Positions 17,445 through 25,563 of a DNA stretch of 64,000 nucleotides are shown here, piece after piece (the first letter of the stretch is position 1; each line of letters begins with the position of its first letter). The notes under the pieces were generated by a model. That model ran no database searches and was not told where the DNA came from. It saw only the letters and a list, made by a program, of their open reading frames with translations. The translations under genes and the position numbers were made by a program. This stretch comes from Lentisphaeria bacterium UBA4640 (GTDB taxonomy: Bacteria > Verrucomicrobiota > Lentisphaeria > Victivallales > UBA1829), in assembly GCA_002405835.1 (NCBI GenBank), contig DHMO01000045.1, forward strand, positions 133,568-197,567, in the 5' to 3' direction.

Positions 17445-17456
17445 AGGTTTTCCGCG

Positions 17457-17969
17457 TTACTTTACAGGACTGTAAGAGACGCAGATGTTTCTGCCGAGAA
17501 GTTTTCCGGGGGCGTCCAGAACACCCTTGTCCTTCAAACTTTCCGTGATCTTGTCAATAAGCTCGAAGCCCTTTTCCGGGTGCGCCATTTCGCGTCCCTT
17601 GAACATGATTGTGACTTTGAGCTTGCTGCCTTCCTGCAGGAATTCAATGCCGTGGGCAATCTTGAACTCGTAGTCATGCGAGTCAATGTTGAGACGGAAT
17701 TTGATTTCCTTGACCTTCTGCGCCTGATTGTGCTTTTTCTGGTCTTTCAGTTTCTTCTTCTGCTCATAGCAGAGCTTTCCGAAGTCCATGATGCGGCAGA
17801 CCGGGGGATTGCTCCCCTCGGCAACCATCACCAGATCCAGACCCGCATCCTTTGCCTTCTGACAGGCCGGACCGAGCTTGAGCACACCCAATTGTTCCCC
17901 CTGGGGACCAATGACGAGCAGATCCGCGTCTGCAAACGCGCGATCATTGTATTTCAGCAGCTTAGCAAT
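17457..17969 (-). CDS. infC: Translation initiation factor IF-3, AUU start codon
   Basis: 170 residues starting at ATT 17969. The protein matches IF-3: N-domain GPQGEQLGVLKLGPACQKA, linker NPPVCRIMDFGKLCYEQKKK, then C-domain with KIAHGIEFLQEG and KGREMAHPEKG. No ATG, GTG or in-range TTG exists between an in-frame TAG 10 codons upstream and the TTG at 17891, which lies inside the conserved N-domain. The ATT has GGGAGG exactly 8 nt upstream. E. coli infC also starts at AUU, through which IF-3 represses its own translation; the same autoregulation is expected here. Confidence 0.93.
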   Translation of the reverse strand: MAKLLKYNDRAFADADLLVIGPQGEQLGVLKLGPACQKAKDAGLDLVMVAEGSNPPVCRIMDFGKLCYEQKKKLKDQKKHNQAQKVKEIKFRLNIDSHDYEFKIAHGIEFLQEGSKLKVTIMFKGREMAHPEKGFELIDKITESLKDKGVLDAPGKLLGRNICVSYSPVK

Positions 17970-17983
17970 AGGAGTACCCTCCC
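17967..17983 (-). promoter_or_regulatory. infC: infC ribosome binding site and AUU initiation codon
   Basis: GGGAGG (17978-17983), an 8-nt spacer and ATT (17967-17969). The unusually strong Shine-Dalgarno site combined with a weak AUU start is the arrangement needed for IF-3 autogenous control. Confidence 0.82.
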
Positions 17984-18022
17984 TTTTGGTTGTTTTTTTC
18001 TATTTCCGTGTAATATAGCACG

Positions 18023-19741
18023 TCAAATCTTATTTTCAACATCTTCCTGAAGTTTTTTCACGAGAGTGTCGAAATCCATTACTCCGAGCTGGTCTTCGCG
18101 GCGGGAACGGACGGCGAATCCGTTCGATTCCATCTCTTTGTCGCCGACGACCGCCATGTACGGAACGCGCAGATTGCGTGCATCTTTGATTTTTGCGCCC
18201 ATCGTGCCCGGACGGGTGTCGCAGTCGACGCGGAAGCCGAGCTTTTTGAGCTTGTCCTTCGCGGCAAGGCAGTATTCGTTGTGGCGTTCGTTGACCGGGA
18301 TCAGGCGGAGCTGTTCCGGAGCGAGCCACATCGGGAAGACGCCCGCGTAGTGCTCGACGAGGATGCCGAAGAAGCGTTCGAGCGAGCCGAAGAGTGCGCG
18401 GTGAACCATGTACGGCTGGTGACGCTGTCCGTCTTCGCCGACGTACTGGAGGTTGAAGCGCTCCGGCAGGTTGAAGTCGAACTGAATCGTCGAGGTCTGC
18501 CATTCACGGCCGATCGCATCTTTGATCTTGAGGTCGATTTTCGGACCGTAGAATGCGCCGCCGCCTTCATCGACTTCGTAGTCGAGTCCGCATTTTTCGA
18601 TTGCCTGGACGAGGGACTTCTGCGCCTGTTCCCAGCGGGCGGGATCTCCGACGGCCTTTGCTGGCTTCGTGGAGAGATACGCCTTGATTTCCGTGAAGCG
18701 GAAGGTCTTCCAGATATAGAGACAGAAGTTCAGAACTTCCATGATCTCGCTTTCGATCTGTTCCGGGGTGCAGATGATGTGCGCATCATCCTGCGTGAAT
18801 CCGCGGACGCGCATGAGACCGTGGAGCACGCCGCTTTTTTCATAGCGGTAAACTGTGCCGAGTTCCGCCCAGCGGCAGGGAAGCTCGCGGTAGGAACGGG
18901 TGCGGCTCTTGTAGATCTCGATGTGGAACGGGCAGTTCATCGGCTTGACGTAGTAGTCGTAGCCGTCAATGTCCATGTTGGAGTACATGCTCTCCTTATA
19001 GAAGGAGAGGTGACCGCTGGTCTCCCAAAGCTCGGAACGTCCGATGTGAGGCGTATAGAGCAGATCGTAGCCGTGGGTCTGATGCTCTGCGCGCCAGAAG
19101 GTTTCGATGATGTTGCGGATGAGCGCGCCGCGCGGATGCCAGAGGACGAGTCCGGGGCCGACGGTCTCGGAGATGCTGAACAGGTCGAGCTCTTTTCCGA
19201 GTTTGCGGTGGTCGCGTTTCTTTGCTTCTTCGACACGCTGGAGGTAATCCTTCAGTTCCTGCTTGGTCGGGAACGCGATGCCGTAGATGCGCTGGAGCAT
19301 GGGGTTCGTCTCTTTGCCGCGATAGTAGGATCCGGCAACGGAGAGGAGCTTGAAAGCGCCGATCTGCGAAGTGCGTTCCACATGGGGACCGCGGCAGAGG
19401 TCGACGAAATCGCCGCACTTGTACATTGTAATGACGCCGTCGTCGGGAATGTCGGCGAGGCGCTCGAGTTTGTATTTCTGATCCGCGAGCATTTTTTTCG
19501 CTTCATCGCGGGTGACTTCGATGCGTTCGAACGGATAATCCGCCTTGACAATCTCGGCCATTTTCGCTTCGATCGCGGGGAGCTCTTCGATTTTGAGGTG
19601 TTCGGGGAGGTCGAAATCGTAATAGAATCCGTCCTCGGTGCTCGGTCCGATGTCGAATTTGGCTTCGGGGTAGAGCTGTTTGACCGCCGCTGCCATCACA
19701 TGCGATGCGCTGTGGCGGATCGTTTCAATCGGGAACTGCAT
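18023..19741 (-). CDS. thrS: Threonine--tRNA ligase lacking the TGS domain
   Basis: 572 residues, about 70 shorter than E. coli ThrRS. It begins directly in the editing domain (RHSASHVMAAAVKQLYP with the HxxxH zinc-like site, later CRGPHV), so the N-terminal TGS domain is missing. The class II core follows: motif 2 near YRYEKSGVLHGLMRVRGFTQDD, zinc ligands around MNCPFHIEIY, motif 3 HRALFGSLERFFG, and the C-terminal anticodon-binding domain. AAAGGA lies 7 nt before the ATG and no upstream in-frame start is evident, so the short N-terminus appears genuine. First gene of the thrS-infC-rpmI-rplT cluster. Confidence 0.95.
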   Translation of the reverse strand: MQFPIETIRHSASHVMAAAVKQLYPEAKFDIGPSTEDGFYYDFDLPEHLKIEELPAIEAKMAEIVKADYPFERIEVTRDEAKKMLADQKYKLERLADIPDDGVITMYKCGDFVDLCRGPHVERTSQIGAFKLLSVAGSYYRGKETNPMLQRIYGIAFPTKQELKDYLQRVEEAKKRDHRKLGKELDLFSISETVGPGLVLWHPRGALIRNIIETFWRAEHQTHGYDLLYTPHIGRSELWETSGHLSFYKESMYSNMDIDGYDYYVKPMNCPFHIEIYKSRTRSYRELPCRWAELGTVYRYEKSGVLHGLMRVRGFTQDDAHIICTPEQIESEIMEVLNFCLYIWKTFRFTEIKAYLSTKPAKAVGDPARWEQAQKSLVQAIEKCGLDYEVDEGGGAFYGPKIDLKIKDAIGREWQTSTIQFDFNLPERFNLQYVGEDGQRHQPYMVHRALFGSLERFFGILVEHYAGVFPMWLAPEQLRLIPVNERHNEYCLAAKDKLKKLGFRVDCDTRPGTMGAKIKDARNLRVPYMAVVGDKEMESNGFAVRSRREDQLGVMDFDTLVKKLQEDVENKI

Positions 19742-19779
19742 AAATATGTCCTTTCTTCAAAAATCTTTTATCACCCCTT

Positions 19780-19808
19780 AATATATACGCGAATTGCTGA
19801 ACACGCAA
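19780..19808 (-). promoter_or_regulatory. Probable thrS operon promoter
   Basis: On the minus strand TTGCGT and TATATT are separated by 17 bp, about 40 bp upstream of thrS. Confidence 0.5.
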
Positions 19809-19895
19809 GCGGGTTTGAAAAGATTCCTGTTTTTTTTATGATATTTGCGTGAACAATCCTTCCGCGGAGAAACGGCGCCGGTTTTTCTGTCCTGT

Positions 19896-22169
19896 TCAGC
19901 GGGAAATGCGGAGATTTCCGCCCGGCGGAATTTCGAATGTTCTGCCGTCAACAGAGAGCGAGCCCGGGATTCCTGCGGGAAGGGTCAGTTCGCAGGATTC
20001 TGGACCGAAAGCAAAGCGGATGACTCCGCCGCCCGGATGCGGCATTTCCCCGGAGAGAATGCTGCCGCCGTTCCAGAGCGGGCGGGCGTCGACACGGGTA
20101 AAGCCGGGTGCGCCCGGGCGGATCCCCGCCATTGTCGCGTACCATTGGAAGAGCGGGGTTGCGCTCCATGCATGACAGTCGGAACGCCCGTCGACGGCAC
20201 ATTCCACGGTTGTGGCAAGCGCGTAGTCCAGATGCTGTTTCCAGTCTTCCAGGCGTGTTCGGATGGCGTCCGCGTTTCCGGTCAGACGGCAGGCTTCAAA
20301 ATAGTAGTGCATGAAGTAGAAGATGCTTTTTGCAACAGGGATATCTGCGGAGAACATTCCGGTTCCTTCGCCGTTCGGGAATGCGCCGGAACAGATGGCG
20401 AGCGACTGTGTGATTTCGGAAAAATCGCTTTTCGCGAAATCGTTCGCAAACATTTTCAGTTCGGGAACGTAAACGGATTCCAGCAGTCTTTTCGCGGTGA
20501 GGGCGCGGCGTCCGGCAAGCCAGTCGGCGCGGAGAGTGTCGCCGAAGAATCGTTCGATTTTTTCGGCGAACTGCGAAAAGTGAAGATAGAACATGTTCAG
20601 AACAGGGCTGACTTCGCCGTATTCGCCGCCTTGCGGAACGCCGCGTTTCCAGACATTGCGTCCGGTTTCGCTGGAAACGAAGTTCCAGCCGCGGAGCGAG
20701 GCGATCCAACCGTCTTCGCGCCGTTCGTTTTCCCATGCGTCGATGACGGCGCGGATTCCGGGGAGACGCTGGCGGATCAGCGGGACAACATCGGGTGTGC
20801 TCCACATAAGCGTGTCGTGACAGAATGCAATCCAGATGAGAGAGAAGCCGGGGATCGTCTGTCCGCCAGCGGGATAGGAGGAGGCTGTGAGACCGCGCCA
20901 GTCGCGGGACCAGTCGAGAAGCTCAATCGCTTTGCGCTGGAGACGGCGGTCCAGAGACTGTGTGTTTGCGATGAGCGCCTGTACACGGGCGTCTCCGATA
21001 TACATCAGCCGTTCATAGAACGGGCAGTCCACGAAAATGGAGTGTGTGCAGTTTTCAAGGGCGCGGCGGCAGATGCCTTCATACTTGGCGAATTCGGGAT
21101 CTCCCGTTATCCGTGCTGAAAAATCCCATGGATAGCGGCGTTCCCAGAGCGTCGCGCCCTCGAACACGACAGGCTGTTCACCTGCTTCAATCTGGAGAAC
21201 GAGGAGTTTGCCGGAGCGGAAAAACGTGTTCTGCATGGAGCCGGACCCGTTCTCGACAATCCAGGTGTCATAGTTCCAGTCGTTGAGCATGGCGTTTTCC
21301 GTGACATTCCGTGCGACTTTTTTGTGCCAGCCGTCGGCGTTGGATTCGAATTCGCAGAGCGCTTCCGTTGCGCCGAGGCGGACTTTTCCGGAGCCGGAGA
21401 GACGGACTTCCGCCTGAAAGCAGCAGTACGTTCCGAGGTCGATGATTTTTTCAAATTTTCCGCCGGCGGGAACTGTGACGGAGGGCAGTTCAACCGGAAT
21501 CCTCTTCCGGAGCTGTTCCGGCAGACGGGCGGGGAGCAGGCACGGAAGGCTGCTGAAATGGCGCGCATTCAGAGCAGAGCATGCATTCGGACCTCTGACG
21601 CCGCAGTTCCAGAGCGCCGGATCATTCAATTCTTTTTCTGCAAGCGAAACGTTGAGTTCCGCGGGGATTCCGGTTGCGAGACGGTAGCTCGCGCCGCCGT
21701 AATCTTCGGGGAAGACGATGCTTTCTGCCGCGGCGAATTCCCAGGCTCCGGAACCGGTGGAGAACATTCCGGTGAACGGAGCTTCGGCAAAGAAGAAAAA
21801 GCCGCAGCCGGAGCCCATCGTGTTCCACGGTTTCAAGTTTGCAGGAAGGGTGACGACCCGGGCCAGGAATTCATGTTCACCGGGGAGCAGCTCTTCTTCA
21901 AATGAACTGTAACACCAGTGCGCAGAGTCACTGCACTCGGGACCGTCGGTGATGAACTGTCCGTCAAGACGGAGATCGAACCAGCGGTCTCCGGAGACAT
22001 GGAAGCGGAGAGTTGTTTTTTCTTTGAGGGAGAAGTGCAGACGCGCATGAAAGGCCTGCGTTTCACCGCGCGGTTTCATCCAGCAGACACCCGGGAACGG
22101 GTGGTCGGCATACGGCGGAAGCGTATCGTTGAATTCCAGCGGATCGTAATCGGGAAAGAAACGGGACAT
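19896..22169 (-). CDS. Alpha-L-rhamnosidase-like glycoside hydrolase (GH78 type)
   Basis: 757 residues, no signal peptide, probably cytoplasmic. The N-terminal ~340 residues are beta-rich modules; an (alpha/alpha)6 barrel follows with the GH78-type motif DCPFYERLMYIGDA at 381-394 (the Glu is the candidate general acid), then WSRDWRGLTASSYPAGG, and a small C-terminal beta domain. The family releases terminal alpha-L-rhamnose. The next gene upstream is L-rhamnose isomerase, supporting rhamnose release followed by isomerisation. The motif deviates from the usual DCPxRxExxGWxGD, so activity on another 6-deoxy or related sugar is possible. Confidence 0.78.
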   Translation of the reverse strand: MSRFFPDYDPLEFNDTLPPYADHPFPGVCWMKPRGETQAFHARLHFSLKEKTTLRFHVSGDRWFDLRLDGQFITDGPECSDSAHWCYSSFEEELLPGEHEFLARVVTLPANLKPWNTMGSGCGFFFFAEAPFTGMFSTGSGAWEFAAAESIVFPEDYGGASYRLATGIPAELNVSLAEKELNDPALWNCGVRGPNACSALNARHFSSLPCLLPARLPEQLRKRIPVELPSVTVPAGGKFEKIIDLGTYCCFQAEVRLSGSGKVRLGATEALCEFESNADGWHKKVARNVTENAMLNDWNYDTWIVENGSGSMQNTFFRSGKLLVLQIEAGEQPVVFEGATLWERRYPWDFSARITGDPEFAKYEGICRRALENCTHSIFVDCPFYERLMYIGDARVQALIANTQSLDRRLQRKAIELLDWSRDWRGLTASSYPAGGQTIPGFSLIWIAFCHDTLMWSTPDVVPLIRQRLPGIRAVIDAWENERREDGWIASLRGWNFVSSETGRNVWKRGVPQGGEYGEVSPVLNMFYLHFSQFAEKIERFFGDTLRADWLAGRRALTAKRLLESVYVPELKMFANDFAKSDFSEITQSLAICSGAFPNGEGTGMFSADIPVAKSIFYFMHYYFEACRLTGNADAIRTRLEDWKQHLDYALATTVECAVDGRSDCHAWSATPLFQWYATMAGIRPGAPGFTRVDARPLWNGGSILSGEMPHPGGGVIRFAFGPESCELTLPAGIPGSLSVDGRTFEIPPGGNLRISR

Positions 22170-22197
22170 GGATGCACCTCTCTTATGAAATAAGGAA

Positions 22198-22226
22198 CCC
22201 GCTTCAGAGTGAGTTCATGAAGCGGG
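22198..22226 (-). terminator. Hairpin after rhaA, terminator-like but U-poor
   Basis: CCCGCTTC / GAAGCGGG, 8 bp with a 13-nt loop, 18 bp past the rhaA stop. The following tract is TTCCTTATTT, weak for termination. It may protect the rhaA end or lower rhamnosidase expression. Confidence 0.35.
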
Positions 22227-22243
22227 CGTTCTGTAAATTCCGC

Positions 22244-23500
22244 TTACTTGCGGGCGGAAAGAACCGTTTTCTCGTACTGGTCGATTTCGGGGATGAAGTC
22301 GATGCCGGAGGGAACGGACTGCTGTTCGCAGAAATAGTCGTAGACGGCGCCGAGCGGGAACATTTTGAGTTCTTCAATCAGAGCCATCTTGCGGCCGTTG
22401 TCAAAGTTCTTTTCCATCTCTTTGAGCTTGGCGGCAGGTTCGAGGAGGGCTTTGAGAAGCGCCTTCTGCATGTTGCGCGTTCCGACGACCCAGGCGATGA
22501 TGCGGTTGATCGTGGCGTCGAAGTAGTCGAGTCCGATATGCACCTTGTCCGCGCCGTTGTAGATGATTTCGTGGGCGATCGCCTGGAGCTCGTCGTCGAA
22601 GAAGACCACATGGTCGCTGTCCCAGCGGACGGGACGGGAGACGTGGAGGAGGATTTCATCGACATAGAGGAGAACGGAGCTGATCTTGTCGCTGATGATT
22701 TCGGTCGGGTGGAAGTGACCGGAGTCGAGGCAGAGCATGACGCCGTTCTTGACGGCATAGCCGAGGTAGAACTCATTGGAGCCGACGGTGCAGGTTTCGA
22801 CGCCGATGCCGAAGAGCTTGGATTCGACGGCGTCGCGCATGAATTTCGGGTCGATCTTCTTGGCGAACATGGCGTCGAGGGACTGTTCGAGACGGGCGCG
22901 GGCGGCGCGGCGGTCGATCGTGACGTCCTTGAAGCCGTCGGGGATCCAGGTGTTCATGACGGCGGGATTGTTGAGCTGGCGTCCCATCTCTTCCGCAATT
23001 TTGCGGCAGGCGATTCCGTGTTCAATCCAGAACTGGCGGATACCTGCGTCCGGGTGGGAGAGGGTGAGGTTGGAAGCGGCTTTCGGATGACCGAAGAAAG
23101 TCGGGTTGAAATCGAGTCCGGCGTTCTGTTCTTTCGCCCAGTCGATCCAGCTCTGGAAGTGTTTGGGTTCGATGCGGTTGCGCTCGACCGGTTTATCGGT
23201 GTCGAGGTAGATGGCATGGAGATTGAGACGCTTTTTGCCGGGGATCAGGGAGAAGGCCTTGTTGAGGTCGTTGCGGAGCTCCTGCGGGGTGCGGGCTCGT
23301 CCGGGGTAATTGCCTGTGGAGAGGATGCCGCCCGAGGCGCCGCCGGCGTTCGGCTCGAAACCGCCGACGTCATCGCCCTGCCAGCAGTGGAGGGAGATCG
23401 GAATTTCGGCGAGCTGCTTCAGAGCCGCATCGGTATCGACTCCGAGAGACGCGTAATAGTCTTTGGCGAACTGGTAATTGCGTTCAATGTTTTTTGCCAT
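22244..23500 (-). CDS. rhaA: L-rhamnose isomerase
   Basis: 418 residues, the usual RhaA length. Recognisable stretches include ISLHCWQGDDVGGFE, LNLHAIYLDTD, LDFNPTFFGHPKA, and metal-ligand regions with LDSGHFHPTE and SDHVVFFDDE. It converts L-rhamnose to L-rhamnulose in the cytosol. AAAGGG lies 7 nt before the start. First gene of a two-gene unit with the rhamnosidase; no rhamnulokinase or rhamnulose-1-P aldolase gene is nearby, so later steps are encoded elsewhere. Confidence 0.95.
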   Translation of the reverse strand: MAKNIERNYQFAKDYYASLGVDTDAALKQLAEIPISLHCWQGDDVGGFEPNAGGASGGILSTGNYPGRARTPQELRNDLNKAFSLIPGKKRLNLHAIYLDTDKPVERNRIEPKHFQSWIDWAKEQNAGLDFNPTFFGHPKAASNLTLSHPDAGIRQFWIEHGIACRKIAEEMGRQLNNPAVMNTWIPDGFKDVTIDRRAARARLEQSLDAMFAKKIDPKFMRDAVESKLFGIGVETCTVGSNEFYLGYAVKNGVMLCLDSGHFHPTEIISDKISSVLLYVDEILLHVSRPVRWDSDHVVFFDDELQAIAHEIIYNGADKVHIGLDYFDATINRIIAWVVGTRNMQKALLKALLEPAAKLKEMEKNFDNGRKMALIEELKMFPLGAVYDYFCEQQSVPSGIDFIPEIDQYEKTVLSARK

Positions 23501-23558
23501 GATAAAGCCCTTTCGTTAGGTTTTCTGAGCTAATTTAGCATTAAAAAAATAAAAAACC

Positions 23559-23587
23559 TTGACAAACGGCTCATTTTATAGTATTTT
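23559..23587 (+). promoter_or_regulatory. Promoter of the rhamnose-module AraC regulator
   Basis: TTGACA and TATTTT separated by 17 bp, 29 bp before the AraC start, in the divergent gap with rhaA. The first 11 bases (TTGACAAACGG) are identical to the promoter at 48936. Confidence 0.65.
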
Positions 23588-23615
23588 TAGAGCAAAGATG
23601 CAAAAAGGAGGCTGT

Positions 23616-24467
23616 ATGGCGATTCTTTCCAATTCCGACTTTCTGTCGAACAAGACGCTTCCGGTGAAACTGATCCGGCGTGATCCGCAGGAGGCATACG
23701 GTCTGCACAGTCACGAGTTTTCGGAACTTGTGATTGTGTACCGGGGGGAAGGCGATCATCTGATCTACGGTGAGCGCCGCCCGATTTCCGCGGGAGACGT
23801 TTTTCTGATTCGCGGTCAGACGCGGCACGGCTATGAGAATCTTCACGATCTGGCGCTGTGCAATCTTCTGTTCGACCTGCACGAGGCGGCAAACCCGCTG
23901 TTCGCGCTGAGCAGGTATCCGCTGCTGCGCCGGTTGACCGCTCTGGAACCGGGGCGGATTGCGGAACATCGTTTTCATCTGACGCCGGAGGAACTGCCGC
24001 GCGTTACGGAGCTTTTGAATGCAATCGAAGAGGAGCAGAACGGACGGAGCGAGGATTACTCTTCCGCGATGGCTGCGCTGTTCGTTCTGCTGATTGTGCG
24101 CCTGTCGCGTTTTTTTCAAGCGGCGGAGCCTGAGCAGGAGGGCATTCAGCAACCGCTGTACCGTCTGCTGAATGAACTTTCGGACCGCTCGGCGGAACAG
24201 TGGCCGCGCACCCGGATGGCGAAACTGGCGGGAATGTCGGTTAGTACTCTGACGCGTCAGTTCCGCCGTGCGACGGGGTATGCGCCGAATGAATATCTGC
24301 AGCGGCTGCGTTTGAAAAAAAGCACAATGCTGCTTCTGAATCCGGAGCTTTCGATTTCGGAAATAGCGGAGCGCACAGGTTTTTCAGACAGCAACTATTT
24401 CTGCCGTCAGTTCCGCGCACGTTACAATGTTTCTCCGCAGAAGTACCGGAAGAGCCGTGAGGTGTGA
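23616..24467 (+). CDS. AraC family transcriptional regulator (RhaS/RhaR-like position)
   Basis: 283 residues from the ATG at 23616, with AAGGAGG 4-5 nt upstream; earlier in-frame starts lie in the promoter or lack a ribosome site. N-terminal cupin (LHSHEFSELVIVYRGEGDHLIYG, ISAGDVFLIRGQTRHGY), C-terminal AraC double helix-turn-helix (MAKLAGMSVSTLTRQFRRATGYAPNEYL, ISEIAERTGFSDSNYFCRQFR-type second unit). The overall pattern resembles the rhamnose regulators RhaS/RhaR, and its divergent position next to rhaA supports rhamnose-dependent activation (inference). Confidence 0.88.
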   Translation: MAILSNSDFLSNKTLPVKLIRRDPQEAYGLHSHEFSELVIVYRGEGDHLIYGERRPISAGDVFLIRGQTRHGYENLHDLALCNLLFDLHEAANPLFALSRYPLLRRLTALEPGRIAEHRFHLTPEELPRVTELLNAIEEEQNGRSEDYSSAMAALFVLLIVRLSRFFQAAEPEQEGIQQPLYRLLNELSDRSAEQWPRTRMAKLAGMSVSTLTRQFRRATGYAPNEYLQRLRLKKSTMLLLNPELSISEIAERTGFSDSNYFCRQFRARYNVSPQKYRKSREV

Positions 24468-24478
24468 AAATTGGAGAC

Positions 24479-24494
24479 GTGTAAACATTTACGC
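24479..24494. promoter_or_regulatory. Palindromic LacI-type operator candidate
   Basis: GTGTAAACATTTACGC is an imperfect palindrome (12 of 16 positions symmetrical) in the style of LacI/GalR operators (TGTAAAC..TTTACR). It lies 75-90 bp before the LacI-family gene, upstream of the predicted -35 box; autoregulation is plausible. Confidence 0.4.
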
Positions 24495-24516
24495 AACAAT
24501 TTTCCCGGTTCTTTTC

Positions 24517-24544
24517 TTGAATTTTTCGTTTCAGCGGTTACATT
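24517..24544 (+). promoter_or_regulatory. Possible promoter of the LacI/NahK-like operon
   Basis: TTGAAT and TACATT separated by 16 bp, 24 bp upstream of the LacI-family start codon. Moderate match only. Confidence 0.4.
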
Positions 24545-24568
24545 GACACTGATAGGAAAGGGGAAAAG

Positions 24569-25549
24569 ATGAGAAACAGAATCACCATACAGGAGTTCGC
24601 GGAGAAGGCGGGAGTATCCATTGCGACGATCTCGCGCGCGTTCACGGGCAACGGACGGATCAGTCCGGAAACCCGGAAACGGATTCTGGAAGCGGCGGGA
24701 AAATACGGTTATTCCGCAGGGCCGCGCAAGCTGAAATCCGAATGCGATATTCCGGAAATAGTCTTTTTCTATCCGGAGCTCTATTCGGGCGAGCCGGATT
24801 ACTTCACGGCTGAAATCATTGTCAACATCAAGCGTCATCTCGGCAACGACCATATCTTCACCGTAACCCCGTTTGACGAGAACGATGATCATATCATCGA
24901 TTCCGCGAAAGTGCGGATGCTGAACGGGTCTGTCGCGGGGATCATTGTCGTCGCCGGTTCGCCTGGAGCGGAAAAACTTGCACAGACAGCCGACAGCTGT
25001 TCCGTTCCCTATGTCCTGATCGGAAAGATTCCCGGATTCGAATACAACACGGTTCTGCATGACAACGAATACGGTGCTTTCCTTGCGGGAAAATATTTTC
25101 GCGAAACGGGGCGGCGTCATCCCGTTTATCTTTCCGGGCATCTTGACGCCGCCAAACGCAGCGGATTCAAGCGCGGGTTCGGCGGAACGGAACGCATTCC
25201 GGTCATTCCCGGCGGCGCGGGGTTCCGCTTCGGCAGTTCTGCTCTGGCCTATATCCGATCGCACTATCCCGAAACCGACTGTGTGCTTTGTGCAACCGAC
25301 ATCATGGCGATGGGGCTGCTCAAAGAGGCGGAGGCGCAGGGGGTGCGTGTGCCGGAACAGATGGCGGTGATCGGATTCGACGACATTGCGGTTTCGCGCT
25401 TCTTCACGCCGGCGCTCTCCTCTGTGTCGCTGCATCTCGGAACGATCGGACGTGTGGCCGCGGATCTGCTCGAACAGCAGCTGACGGGGAAAAAAGAACG
25501 TCCTTCCGAAGTCGTTCCGTGTGATCTTGTGTTAAGAAAATCAACTTGA
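24569..25549 (+). CDS. LacI family transcriptional regulator
   Basis: 326 residues. N-terminal helix-turn-helix and hinge (TIQEFAEKAGVSIATISRAF, then RISPETRKRILEAAGKYGY), followed by a periplasmic-binding-protein-like effector domain with GFDDIAVSRFFTPALSSV near the end. AGGAAAGGGG lies about 8 nt before the start. First gene of a four-gene operon (regulator, nucleotidyltransferase, anomeric kinase, epimerase); the 14-bp gap to the next gene carries that gene's ribosome site. It probably senses the sugar processed by the operon. Confidence 0.92.
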   Translation: MRNRITIQEFAEKAGVSIATISRAFTGNGRISPETRKRILEAAGKYGYSAGPRKLKSECDIPEIVFFYPELYSGEPDYFTAEIIVNIKRHLGNDHIFTVTPFDENDDHIIDSAKVRMLNGSVAGIIVVAGSPGAEKLAQTADSCSVPYVLIGKIPGFEYNTVLHDNEYGAFLAGKYFRETGRRHPVYLSGHLDAAKRSGFKRGFGGTERIPVIPGGAGFRFGSSALAYIRSHYPETDCVLCATDIMAMGLLKEAEAQGVRVPEQMAVIGFDDIAVSRFFTPALSSVSLHLGTIGRVAADLLEQQLTGKKERPSEVVPCDLVLRKST

Positions 25550-25563
25550 AAGGAGATTTCAAA

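Noticed and set aside
17457..17891. infC annotated from the TTG at 17891
   Set aside because: That start would remove 26 residues of the conserved IF-3 N-domain and has no ribosome site; the ATT at 17969 has both.
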